The position numbers and the translations under genes were made by a program. A stretch of DNA of 64,000 nucleotides. Source: Segatella buccae ATCC 33574. Its GTDB lineage: Bacteria > Bacteroidota > Bacteroidia > Bacteroidales > Bacteroidaceae. This document shows, piece by piece, positions 1-7,722 of the stretch; the first letter of the stretch is position 1, and each line of letters begins with the position of its first letter. The notes beneath the pieces are model-generated. The model had not been told where the DNA came from and made no database searches. It saw only the letters and a list, made by a program, of their open reading frames with translations. The stretch lies in contig NZ_GL586311.1 in assembly GCF_000184945.1 (NCBI RefSeq), forward strand, positions 1,233,601 through 1,297,600, in the 5' to 3' direction.

Positions 1-811
1 CCGGCTGCGCTATTTGGCCTATGGTGCCGGAGACAAAGGAGTTGGCTTTCGTGTCCCAGTTGTAGGCCTGCGAGTAGTTTCCCACCTCTCTGATGGGGAA
101 CAGATGGCCGAAGATGAATGTAAGGATGTTGTTGCTGACGGTGTTGATGATGTTGGGCACGAGCAGTTTCACACTGAATCCGAACATCGTTTTCACCGGG
201 CCGAAGTCTATGTGCAGACTCGGCCGCCAGCCGGTGTAGTGGTATCGGCCGATGTTCAGCACGGTGATGTAGGCTATCTGTTGCCAGGCCAAGCTCCAAT
301 AGGCTTGTCCGTTGTAGGCCAGTGTGACACCGATGATGCCCGAAGCCACTAAAGCCACAAAGCCCGCAATGGCTATTTCCTTGTTCATCATGTTCTTGAG
401 CATGTAGGCATTCTGCACAATGCCGAGCGAGGAGATGACAAAACTCAGAAAGACGAAGCGGGACAACTCCGTGAGACAAGGCTGGTGGAAGAATGAAGCT
501 ATCAGTGGGGCGCAGAAAAACAACACTGTGTAGATGCTGAGACTGGCTATGACATTGAACCAAAAAACGGAGTTGTAGTCGTTGTCGGTGGGATGTTTCA
601 GATTGACGAGCGCTTGGGTGAATCCGCTGCTTTGCAGGTTGCCCGCTATGAGCGTGAATATCGTGAGTACGCCTATGATGCCATAGTCGGACAATGACAA
701 CAGTCTGGCAAGGATGATACCGATGATGATGTTCAGTATTTGGGTCGTGCCGTTGTTCATGGCTCCCCAAAACAATCCCTTGGCCGTTTTGTCTTTTAGC
801 GTTTCTGTCAT
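1..811 (-). CDS. Polysaccharide flippase (Wzx/MATE-type), C-terminus cut by window edge
   Basis: Likely moves lipid-linked sugar repeat units across the inner membrane for O-antigen or capsule assembly. I translated the minus strand from the ATG at 811; the frame is open for about 270 codons to the window edge. The start reads MTETLKDKTAKGLFWGAMNN, the usual opening of this family, followed by repeated hydrophobic segments such as IIIGIILARLLS and FVALVASGIIGVTLAYNG. The last 40% or so of the protein lies outside. It is transcribed away from the glycosyltransferase at 885 from an overlapping promoter, so it belongs to the same surface-polysaccharide locus. The family is clear; the sugar transported is unknown. 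Confidence 0.85.
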   Translation of the reverse strand, partial: MTETLKDKTAKGLFWGAMNNGTTQILNIIIGIILARLLSLSDYGIIGVLTIFTLIAGNLQSSGFTQALVNLKHPTDNDYNSVFWFNVIASLSIYTVLFFCAPLIASFFHQPCLTELSRFVFLSFVISSLGIVQNAYMLKNMMNKEIAIAGFVALVASGIIGVTLAYNGQAYWSLAWQQIAYITVLNIGRYHYTGWRPSLHIDFGPVKTMFGFSVKLLVPNIINTVSNNILTFIFGHLFPIREVGNYSQAYNWDTKANSFVSGTIGQIAQP

Positions 812-829
812 TAAAATGTATTTATCGTG

Positions 830-878
830 CAAAAATAGCACTATTTGTTTGAAGTTCAAAAGATTTTGATTACTTTTG
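830..878. promoter_or_regulatory. Overlapping divergent promoters with palindromic -33 region
   Basis: Two Bacteroidetes-type promoters are interleaved. Plus strand: TTTG at 848-851, 19-base spacer, TACTTTTG at 871-878, driving the glycosyltransferase. Minus strand: TTTG (CAAA at 857-860), 19-base spacer, TATTTTTG (830-837), driving the flippase. The two -33 boxes form a perfect palindrome, TTTGAAGTTCAAA, at 848-860. The plus-strand start of transcription should fall within a few bases of the ATG at 885, giving a nearly leaderless mRNA. Confidence 0.7.
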
Positions 879-884
879 TCTTTC

Positions 885-1982
885 ATGAAACGCGTATTCC
901 ACATTATATCCCATTTGGATGTCGGCGGTGCCGAAAGGGTGGCTGTGAATATAGCCAAGTCTGTCTCACCGGGCTTTGAGTATCACGTGGTGGAGGTGGT
1001 CAGAGCGCACTCGCCATTCACCCGGACACTCTTGCAGGAGCTGCGGGAGGCCGGCATAGCCTATCACCGTTTCATCGTTCCCGACATCAAGTTCCACTAT
1101 CTATTCGAGCGTTTGGCGGCTTGGCTTTTTCCCTTTTGGTTTATATTTGTGTTTTTGAAATACCGTCCGGCAGTCATGCATTGTCACAGCGAGATACCCG
1201 AATTGGCCACCTATCGTTTTTTCCACTGTTTCCCGTGGTTGGCGAAATGCTGTAAGGTGGTGCGCACCATCCACAACACGCAGCTGTGGACGGGTATGGA
1301 AGGTGTTGGTCGGAGAGTGGAACGATGGCTCCAAAGTCGGAATGCCAACGTGGCGATTTCCCTGTCGGTGCAGGAAAGCTATCAGCAGGTGTATGGCGAG
1401 CGGCCACCTATTATATATAATGGGGTGGAGGAGCGCGTCGAACGGAAAGATTATCCGGCCATTGTCAGTGGAAAGGTTAATGTGCTTTTCGCCGGACGGC
1501 TGGAAGAACAGAAAGGCATTGTGCACCTGATAGATATTGTTACGAGTCTGAAAGGCGATTCCCGGTATTTCTTCCACATCATCGGCGACGGCCGTTTGAA
1601 GGAGATGGTGACCGCCCGGTTTGCTGATTTGCCGAACGTGGCTATCCATTCGCCCCTCTATGGACTGTCAGCCTACCTTCCCTCCTTCGACTACCTGCTC
1701 ATGCCCTCTGAGCATGAAGGCCTTAGTCTGCTGTCCATTGAGGCAAGCATGGCCGGACTGCCGGTCATAGCCAACGACTGTCTGGGTCTGAAAGACACCT
1801 TGCCTGATGGCTGGCCCTTGTTGGTGCATGGCAACAACAAGGAAGAATATGCGCACCTTTTTTCCACATTTTTGCCCCACTGCGATGCCGGTGTGTTGGC
1901 TGAGAAGGCCCGCCGGTTTTCCGAAGAGCATTTCGGATTGCGACCGATGCAGTTGAAATATGAGCAATGCTACGGTCGGTGA
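885..1982 (+). CDS. Glycosyltransferase, GT4 type (GT-B fold)
   Basis: Probably adds a sugar from a nucleotide donor to a polysaccharide repeat unit at the inner membrane. The N-terminus MKRVFHIISHLDVGGAERVA is the classic GT4 opening with a G-GGAE loop. The C-terminal half carries NVLFAGRLEEQKG and the donor-site segment SEHEGLSLLSIEASMAGLPV (about residues 275-295) with the E-x7-E pattern. At about 365 residues it has normal family length. I chose the ATG at 885; an upstream TTG at 876 lies inside the promoter -7 box. It is first in a right-reading group with the LicD-type gene 137 bases downstream. Donor and acceptor cannot be told. Confidence 0.88.
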   Translation: MKRVFHIISHLDVGGAERVAVNIAKSVSPGFEYHVVEVVRAHSPFTRTLLQELREAGIAYHRFIVPDIKFHYLFERLAAWLFPFWFIFVFLKYRPAVMHCHSEIPELATYRFFHCFPWLAKCCKVVRTIHNTQLWTGMEGVGRRVERWLQSRNANVAISLSVQESYQQVYGERPPIIYNGVEERVERKDYPAIVSGKVNVLFAGRLEEQKGIVHLIDIVTSLKGDSRYFFHIIGDGRLKEMVTARFADLPNVAIHSPLYGLSAYLPSFDYLLMPSEHEGLSLLSIEASMAGLPVIANDCLGLKDTLPDGWPLLVHGNNKEEYAHLFSTFLPHCDAGVLAEKARRFSEEHFGLRPMQLKYEQCYGR

Positions 1983-2119
1983 GCAATGTGTTGGCAAAGA
2001 AGTAGGGAAAGGGGAATGGCGTTGCCGGGCAGGTGTCTTGTCGTGTATAGGACTCCTTGTGACTAAACTTTAATAATAAACGGACTTTGATTATCGTATA
2101 AATAAAACTAAAAAGATTC

Positions 2120-2998
2120 ATGCAAACTGTGACTCCCGAGCAACAAGTGAGGTGGAATGCCATTATCATAGAGACCCTTGGCGTGTTTATAGAAATATGT
2201 AAGGCCAACGGACTACGCTATTTCTGTGTGGGGGGGACGGCTATCGGGGCTGTCAGACATAAGGGCATGATACCTTGGGACGACGATATTGATGTCTGTA
2301 TGCCCCGTCCCGACTATGAACGTCTCATAGGCTTGTTCCGTGAAGAAGACTATCCGGGTTACGAACTGGTTGCACCATACGACCGAACGGACTATCCGCT
2401 TCCCTCTCTGAAGTTTTGTAACAAGAACACTACATTGGTAGAAGACAGCGTTATCCCTTGTGTCACGGGGCTGTACATTGATATCCTGCCTGTCGACGGC
2501 ACTTCAGATGATCGTGAAGAAGCTTTACGGCTGTTTCATCGCTACCATAAAATTAAGAACAGGCTTAACGCCATATCGCGCAGATACTCCTTTGCCGGAT
2601 ATTTGAAACTGCTTGGTGACAGAAAAGAGTGGGGGCAGTTTGTCTACAAAACCATCGGTTTTTGCTGCCGGAAGACTTACCGGCGGTATCTTATCAGGCG
2701 ACTGAGAGACATCAGTTTCAAGTTCCCATTTGACGAAGCTACGAACGTGCTCGTTTATTCCGGTTCATACGGCGAGCGGGAAGTTTATCCGAAAGCGTGG
2801 ATTAGGGAGGTGGTGGAACTGCCGTTTGAGGGACTTCAGGTGGCGCTGCCTAAAGAGTATGATGCCTATTTGCACAACATTTTCGGTGATTACATGCAGT
2901 TGCCGCCCGAGGAAAAGCGAGTCGCCAAGCACCAGAAGGCTTATTTTAACATGGAGAAGCGTGAAACGTTGGAAGAAATAAAAGCAAAACTTAAATAA
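2120..2998 (+). CDS. LicD/fukutin-family phosphotransferase
   Basis: LicD-family proteins transfer a phospho-alcohol (phosphocholine in Haemophilus and pneumococcus; ribitol phosphate in the related human FKTN and FKRP) from a CDP donor to a glycan. The diagnostic block is seen at about residues 38-65: GGTAIGAVRHKGMIPWDDDID, with the acidic WDDDID metal-binding cluster. Length, 292 residues, is normal. No signal peptide is visible, so it should act at the cytoplasmic face. The next gene, 8 bases on, is an IspD/TarI-type cytidylyltransferase, which would supply a CDP-linked donor; this makes polyol-phosphate transfer more likely than phosphocholine, as no choline kinase or choline uptake gene is present. 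Substrate is inferred. Confidence 0.88.
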   Translation: MQTVTPEQQVRWNAIIIETLGVFIEICKANGLRYFCVGGTAIGAVRHKGMIPWDDDIDVCMPRPDYERLIGLFREEDYPGYELVAPYDRTDYPLPSLKFCNKNTTLVEDSVIPCVTGLYIDILPVDGTSDDREEALRLFHRYHKIKNRLNAISRRYSFAGYLKLLGDRKEWGQFVYKTIGFCCRKTYRRYLIRRLRDISFKFPFDEATNVLVYSGSYGEREVYPKAWIREVVELPFEGLQVALPKEYDAYLHNIFGDYMQLPPEEKRVAKHQKAYFNMEKRETLEEIKAKLK

Positions 2999-3006
2999 AA
3001 GAAATT

Positions 3007-3723
3007 ATGAATTATGCTTTGATTATAGCCGGTGGAAGTGGCAACAGGATGGGGCAGGATATTCCTAAACAGTTCATGCACGTGGACGACTGTCCCATCA
3101 TCGTGCACACGTTGTTGGCTTTTGAGAGACATCCTGACATACACGGCATTGCCGTAGTGTGTCTGGATGGATGGCAAACGGTGCTACGTTCGTATGCAAA
3201 CCAGTTTTCGGTCACTAAGCTGAAATGGATTTTCAAGGGTGGAGACTCCGGCATGGAATCCATACACAACGGTATATACGGTTTGCGTGAGGAAGGATGT
3301 CAGGGTGAAGATCTTGTGTTGATACACGATGCCGTGCGTCCACTGCTCTCCCAAGACATCATTTCGTCGAATATAGCCATTTGTCAGAAGTACGGGTATG
3401 CCATTACCGGCATCCGCTGTAGGGAAGCCATACTGGAAAGCGAGGACGGCTTCTCAACAACAAAGAGCATTCCGAGAGACAAGCTGATAAGGACTCAGAC
3501 ACCCCAGACTTTCCGGTTGCGCAATATCATCGAAGCCCATGAGGAAGCAGCTGTCAGGGGAATAGAAAACTCGGTGGCTTCCTGCACTTTGATGGCTGAG
3601 CTTGGTGGGCGTGAAATGCACATCGTGCCGGGTTCGGAGAAGAATATCAAAGTGACTACGGTTGAGGATTTGGAGATTCTGAAAGCCCTCATGCACACTC
3701 AAAAAGACTCGTGGCTGAAATGA
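3007..3723 (+). CDS. IspD/TarI-family CTP-dependent cytidylyltransferase
   Basis: Transfers CMP from CTP to a sugar- or polyol-phosphate. The CTP-binding loop IIAGGSGNRMGQDIPKQFM (about residues 6-24) and LVLIHDAVRPLLS (about 102-114) are plain, as is the TQTPQTFR segment near 162. The 238-residue length fits both IspD (isoprenoid MEP pathway) and TarI or ISPD (CDP-ribitol synthesis). Context favours the latter: it is sandwiched between a LicD-type transferase and an SDR enzyme whose ATG overlaps its stop by 4 bases (3720-3723). Whether it also serves the MEP pathway is open; ispF lies separately at 15290. Confidence 0.85.
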   Translation: MNYALIIAGGSGNRMGQDIPKQFMHVDDCPIIVHTLLAFERHPDIHGIAVVCLDGWQTVLRSYANQFSVTKLKWIFKGGDSGMESIHNGIYGLREEGCQGEDLVLIHDAVRPLLSQDIISSNIAICQKYGYAITGIRCREAILESEDGFSTTKSIPRDKLIRTQTPQTFRLRNIIEAHEEAAVRGIENSVASCTLMAELGGREMHIVPGSEKNIKVTTVEDLEILKALMHTQKDSWLK

Positions 3724-4760
3724 AATCGTATTGGGATAGTGTGAAGGCTATCGGCAACGAGGCACTTCCATGGGACAAACTTGACGGCTGCAATATCCTT
3801 GTGGCCGGTGCCACGGGGCTGTTGGGAGGTTGTCTGGTGGATGCACTGATGAGTCTGCCGGGTATCCGTTGCCGGGTGTTTGCTGCCGGGAGAAATGCGG
3901 ATCGTGCCCGCTGCCGCTTTTCCGCCTATTGGGATGATGAGCGTTTTGAGTTTCTCGTTTTGGATGTCTGCTATCCGCTTGAGTTCAACATTGATTTTCA
4001 TTACATCATCAATGCTGCCAGCGATGCCGCTCCCGGTGCTTTCGCAAAGACTCCGGTAGAGGTTGTCAAAGCCAATGTATTCGGTGTTTGCAATCTTGTC
4101 GACTATGGTCGCACACATCGAATGAGGCGTTTTTTGTATATCTCTACGGGTGAAATTTACGGAGAAGGCAGTGGAACTCCTTTTCGCGAGACCGATAGCG
4201 GTTATGTGGACTGTGCCACCCCGCGTGCCTGCTACCCCTCTTCCAAACGGGCGGCCGAAACACTCTGCGTCTCCTATGGTGCGGAATATGGTGTGGATAC
4301 GGTGATAGCGCGCCTATGTCATACGTATGGACCTCATTTCACCGAGTCTGACAATCGGGTGTATGCACAGTTTATACGAAATGTTTTGCATGGAGAAGAC
4401 ATCTTGATGAAAAGTGACGGTAGCCAGTACAGGTCGTGGTGCTATGTGGTCGATGCCGTCCGGGCGTTGCTTTTCATTCTGATGAAAGGCGAAAGTGGTA
4501 ATGCCTACAACGTGGCTGATCCCGACTCATGTTTTTCCATCAGGCAATTGGCCTTGGAAGTGGCTTCTTCCGTAGGACGGAAAGTGATTGTGGAATTGCC
4601 CGACGAGATTGAGAAAAAAGGCTTCTCTGTGGTCAATGTCGCCACTTTCGACATCTCCAAACTGTTGGCTTTGGGCTATCGTTCTGATAGGGAGAGTTGG
4701 CAAGAGAAGCTGAAAGCCACTATCATAGAGCAAGAGCGCTTTCTTTTGGAGCAGAAATAG
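3720..4760 (+). CDS. NAD(P)-dependent epimerase/dehydratase (extended SDR)
   Basis: An extended short-chain dehydrogenase/reductase acting on a nucleotide sugar or sugar phosphate. The Rossmann motif ILVAGATGLLGG is at about residues 27-38, and the catalytic tyrosine/lysine pair is in ACYPSSKRAAETL (YxxxK) near 170. STGEIYGEG matches the strand carrying the catalytic Ser/Thr. I chose the ATG at 3720, which overlaps the stop of the cytidylyltransferase as ATGA, showing translational coupling; a GTG at 3711 is the alternative. It may make the sugar or polyol that the cytidylyltransferase activates. The exact reaction cannot be assigned. Confidence 0.85.
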   Translation: MKSYWDSVKAIGNEALPWDKLDGCNILVAGATGLLGGCLVDALMSLPGIRCRVFAAGRNADRARCRFSAYWDDERFEFLVLDVCYPLEFNIDFHYIINAASDAAPGAFAKTPVEVVKANVFGVCNLVDYGRTHRMRRFLYISTGEIYGEGSGTPFRETDSGYVDCATPRACYPSSKRAAETLCVSYGAEYGVDTVIARLCHTYGPHFTESDNRVYAQFIRNVLHGEDILMKSDGSQYRSWCYVVDAVRALLFILMKGESGNAYNVADPDSCFSIRQLALEVASSVGRKVIVELPDEIEKKGFSVVNVATFDISKLLALGYRSDRESWQEKLKATIIEQERFLLEQK

Positions 4761-4843
4761 GAAAACAGTAAGGGGCTTGAGGGCAATGATGTGAATGTCA
4801 TTCGTTACAGTCGGCCATCTTGATTGCATATTTTTATAAAACC

Positions 4844-4889
4844 AAGAGGAATGGTCAAGCGGGGAAATGCTTGCTTGGCCATTCCTCTT
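4844..4889. terminator. Bidirectional terminator hairpin
   Basis: A strong stem pairs AAGAGGAATGG-TCAAGC with GCTTGG-CCATTCCTCTT around a loop of about 11 bases. It lies between two convergent genes, the SDR gene (ending 4760) and the nuclease (ending 4921), and can serve both. The sequence from 4761 to 4843 shows nothing else. Confidence 0.7.
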
Positions 4890-4920
4890 AATTGTTTGTA
4901 GTTGTCTGAAAAGTGGCAGT

Positions 4921-5817
4921 TTATAACCTTGAAATATCATCCGGCGGCAGCCCCGTCACTTGGGCGATTACATCGTCTGCCATGCCCAAGCCTTTCATCT
5001 TGCGCGCCGTCTGTAGCTTGGCTTCGGCAATGCCTTGGGCTTTTCCTTCTTCCAGCCCTTCCATTCTCCCCTCCAGTTTTCCTTCCCCTCTGGCAGTGGT
5101 AATGTTGTCCCGCAATATCACTGTGTTGTCGAGGTGTCGGTAGTAGGCGTTGAGTTCGGCCTTGCTCATCGTGGCGAGCTTCAGCTTGCTGCGCGCCTCG
5201 TCAAGTCCCGGAGCATCGGCATCATCGGGAATCTCCCCGGTGTTGAGGAAGTAGATCCACTGCTCCAGAGGCACTTTCGAACGGCGGTTGAAGTCGTTCA
5301 CCTTCAGTATGTAGTATTCGGGATAGAGTTCGCTCACCTCGCTCACGTTGAACTTCTGCTGCTGGAATGGCGACAGCGACAGCACCTCTCCGTTGTGTAT
5401 GCCCCGAAACTGCGTCTTGCCATGATACACGATGTCCGTGCCATTGCCGAGATTGAAGTAGACGATGTTGATGCTGTAAATCTTTCGCACGTTCTCGTAG
5501 CCTTCGCCCCGGTTGATGTATTCGGTGATGAGTTTGGAGGTGCCGAAGAGCATGCGCTGGAAATAGGCAAACTCCGTCTCGTTCTGCACTTCGATGAGGA
5601 AGAGCTCCCCCGCTTCGTCTTCAGCGAGTATGTCCACGCGGTTCTGCTTGTCGTCGATGCTCTCTTGGTTGCTCTCGCTCTCCAGCAGCTTCTTGATTTT
5701 GATGGCCTTGCCGAGCAGCGTGGTGATGAATCCCTCAAGCACGCCGTAGTTGGCCTTGTCGCGCAGGAGGCGCTTCATGGCCCAGTCAAATCTGATATAT
5801 TGTCCCTTTACTTCCAT
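4921..5817 (-). CDS. Rpn-family PD-(D/E)XK nuclease / putative transposase
   Basis: Belongs to the large bacterial family of recombination-promoting nucleases (PD-(D/E)XK fold), often annotated as putative transposase. The catalytic core is visible as RVDILAEDEAGELFLIEVQN (about residues 61-80), with D then E-x-Q in place of E-x-K, as is normal for this family. The C-terminal end is rich in Gly/Glu (ARGEGKLEGRMEGLEEGKAQ). I start at the ATG at 5817 (MEVKGQYIRFDWAMKRLL), a typical family start; the frame stays open upstream to 6012 but that part does not look coding. No terminal repeats or partner genes are seen, so it is a solitary copy. Confidence 0.85.
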   Translation of the reverse strand: MEVKGQYIRFDWAMKRLLRDKANYGVLEGFITTLLGKAIKIKKLLESESNQESIDDKQNRVDILAEDEAGELFLIEVQNETEFAYFQRMLFGTSKLITEYINRGEGYENVRKIYSINIVYFNLGNGTDIVYHGKTQFRGIHNGEVLSLSPFQQQKFNVSEVSELYPEYYILKVNDFNRRSKVPLEQWIYFLNTGEIPDDADAPGLDEARSKLKLATMSKAELNAYYRHLDNTVILRDNITTARGEGKLEGRMEGLEEGKAQGIAEAKLQTARKMKGLGMADDVIAQVTGLPPDDISRL

Positions 5818-6060
5818 TCTGTTTATTATATAAATAGGTGGCAATGATATGACAAAGATAGCATTTAATTCATAAACCACCAAGTCTTTACTTGTTTTTG
5901 TGATTTCCGGTCGGTCTTTCTGCGTGTTTGATCGGCAGTGGAGTGGAGAATTTGGTATATAGTACGATGTATTAAAGATTTGGAAAAAGCATGACATGGA
6001 AGATGCGGGCAATCCTATGGCATGGCAAAACCAAGGGGCCGGGATGACAAAAAAAACGAA

Positions 6061-6275
6061 AATGAAAGCACACTTCAGCCCTTTGGCCTTGCGAAAGGGC
6101 CGCAGTGAGAGACCGAAAGGGCCGTAGTCAGAAACTCAAAAAGGCCGTTTTGCGAGGCTATTCGGGCCTAACGCCCCTACGCCAAGGGGAGATATGAAAA
6201 AAAGGAAGCACCCGCGTGCCTCCCTTGCCAATGCAAAGATACACATTGTTGTGGCAAAATGCAAATGTGTGCAGA
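6061..6275 (-). repeat. Composite promoter-hairpin repeat element, copy 1
   Basis: Read on the minus strand: TTTG (6265-6262), a 20-base spacer, TATCTTTG (6241-6234), then after about 7 bases an imperfect hairpin (6227-6203) and a T-run (6203-6197). Further on, 6184-6061 holds a second block with GGCCTTTTTGAGTTTCTGAC and several GGCCCTTT units. The same order of parts recurs at 16270-16520 and 29893-30130. A short piece, GGCGTAGGGGCGTTA-GCCC (6184-6165), also recurs at 18900-18920. Between the nuclease start (5818) and 6060 I see nothing further. Confidence 0.65.
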
Positions 6276-6451
6276 ATTTCTTTGACATGGTTTCCGCCTG
6301 CTTTTATGCTGTTGCAAGGGACGTGTCTGTTTCCCGCTACCCTTGAGAGAGCATTTTCTATGGCAAGTATTGTCGCATAATGCGTGGTTAATAATTTATA
6401 AAACTGTTAATAGTGTTTAAACGATTGTGTTCTTGATGTGATAATGGTGCG

Positions 6452-6678
6452 TTGTTTTTAATAAAATATGTAACTTTGCACTCCGATTGTAGGGATTGAC
6501 TTAGAGTCCCTTCTGCGCAGTCGTGTTAATAGTGATACTTTTGGCCGAGTATCATGGTTAGTGAATCGGTTGTGCGACAGAGATAAAGCTATGGATGGTC
6601 TCTTTTAGACTGGAGGCGCCGTGAGGTCTCTGTGACTGTAATTAAAAACGTTTTTTAGTAGTAAATTTAAATTTGAAA
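6452..6678 (+). promoter_or_regulatory. Promoter and long leader of rplM-rpsI
   Basis: A TAACTTTG -7 box at 6471-6478 is clear; the TTG at 6452 is a poorly spaced (16-base) -33. The transcript would begin near 6482 and carry a leader of about 195 bases. The leader can form a GATAC...GTATC hairpin (around 6532-6555) and pairs CAGAGA (near 6580) with TCTCTG (near 6637). Ribosomal-protein operons often carry such leaders as sites for autoregulation by their own protein; that role is an inference here. Confidence 0.55.
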
Positions 6679-7140
6679 ATGGACACATTAAGTTTCAAGA
6701 CTATTTCCGCCAACAAGGAAACAGCTAAGAAAGAGTGGGTCGTAATCGATGCCAGCGACCAGGTCGTAGGTCGTCTTTGCTCCAAAGTAGCCAAGCTGAT
6801 CCGCGGAAAGTACAAACCCAACTTCACACCGCACGTGGATTGCGGTGACAATGTAATCATTATCAATGCCGCCAAGGTGGTTTTCACCGGAAAGAAGGAG
6901 ACTGATAAGGTTTACACCCGCTATACTGGTTATCCCGGTGGCCAGCGCTTCAACACTCCTGCCGAGCTGCGCAAGCGCCCAGACGGACCTGAAAGAATCA
7001 TCCGTCACGCCGTGAAGGGCATGTTGCCCAAAGGCCCGCTCGGCCGCTCGTTGTTGGACAACCTCTATGTGTATAATGGCACAGAGCACAAGCACGAGGC
7101 TCAGAAGCCTAAGGCAATCGATATCAACCAGTATAAATAA
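6679..7140 (+). CDS. rplM: Ribosomal protein L13 (uL13)
   Basis: Large-subunit ribosomal protein L13. The 153-residue protein shows the family signatures EWVVIDASDQVVGRLCSKVA (about 15-34) and YTRYTGYPGGQR (about 84-95), with RIIRHAVKGMLPKGPLGR in the C-terminal half. I use the ATG at 6679; a TTG two codons upstream is in frame but unlikely. It is followed after 13 bases by rpsI, the near-universal bacterial pairing, so the two are co-transcribed from the promoter near 6478. Confidence 0.98.
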   Translation: MDTLSFKTISANKETAKKEWVVIDASDQVVGRLCSKVAKLIRGKYKPNFTPHVDCGDNVIIINAAKVVFTGKKETDKVYTRYTGYPGGQRFNTPAELRKRPDGPERIIRHAVKGMLPKGPLGRSLLDNLYVYNGTEHKHEAQKPKAIDINQYK

Positions 7141-7153
7141 TTAGGAAATCAAG

Positions 7154-7540
7154 ATGGAACTTATTAACGCAATAGGTCGCCGCAAGAGCTCTGTGGCTCG
7201 TGTTTACCTCTCTGAAGGTACCGGCAAGATCACTATCAATAAGAAAGACATTACCGTATATTTCCCTTCGGCCATCCTGCAGTTTGTGGTGAAGCAGCCC
7301 CTGCAGCTTCTTGAAGCCGAAGGCAAGTACGACATCAAGGCCAATCTCGACGGCGGCGGTTTCACCGGCCAGAGCCAGGCACTTCGCCTTGCCATCGCCC
7401 GCGCACTCGTCAAGATCAACGCCGAGGACAAGAAGGCACTCAAGGATGCCGGATTCCTGACTCGCGACAGCCGTGCTGTTGAGCGTAAGAAGCCCGGTCA
7501 GCCGAAGGCCCGTCGTCGCTTCCAGTTCAGTAAGCGTTAA
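7154..7540 (+). CDS. rpsI: Ribosomal protein S9 (uS9)
   Basis: Small-subunit ribosomal protein S9, 128 residues. It opens with INAIGRRKSSVARVYLSEGT and ends in the basic tail KPGQPKARRRFQFSKR, whose C-terminal Lys-Arg reaches the P-site tRNA in known structures. GGGFTGQSQALRLAIARAL (about 73-91) is the conserved core. It is second in the rplM-rpsI operon. No terminator hairpin with a T-run follows, so some transcripts may continue into rpsB. Confidence 0.98.
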   Translation: MELINAIGRRKSSVARVYLSEGTGKITINKKDITVYFPSAILQFVVKQPLQLLEAEGKYDIKANLDGGGFTGQSQALRLAIARALVKINAEDKKALKDAGFLTRDSRAVERKKPGQPKARRRFQFSKR

Positions 7541-7722
7541 TCCGACCGGACTATTTCGTTTAGTATCTAAATCGGTTAGATCTGTCGTCCGGCTCCTCCG
7601 GAAGTTGTTCCGATGTTGGGCACGGTGTCCGCAGGGTTAAGCCCTTGGAACGGCAGCTACTATCCGACTGATTCTGGGCAAAAGAATTAAAACAGAAAGT
7701 AAACAATTTAAAAAGCAAAACA
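7541..7722 (+). promoter_or_regulatory. Structured leader between rpsI and rpsB
   Basis: About 180 non-coding bases precede rpsB. GACCGGAC near 7544 can pair with GTCCGGCT near 7588, and a small CCTCCGGAAG hairpin lies beside it. The last 40 bases before the ATG are A-rich, as is usual for Bacteroidetes translation starts. A clear promoter box was not found. A regulatory leader for rpsB-tsf is an inference. Confidence 0.4.

Noticed and set aside
3007..3723. Naming the cytidylyltransferase ispD outright
   Set aside because: IspD and TarI/ISPD cannot be told apart by eye, and the LicD/SDR context points away from the MEP pathway.
4921..5817. Reading the Rpn gene as an active insertion sequence
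   Set aside because: No terminal inverted repeats or target duplications were found at its ends; the family acts as nucleases and is often found alone.
5035..5847. 270-residue plus-strand ORF across the Rpn nuclease gene
   Set aside because: The minus strand carries the conserved PD-(D/E)XK protein; the plus-strand translation is a Val/Leu/His-rich shadow.
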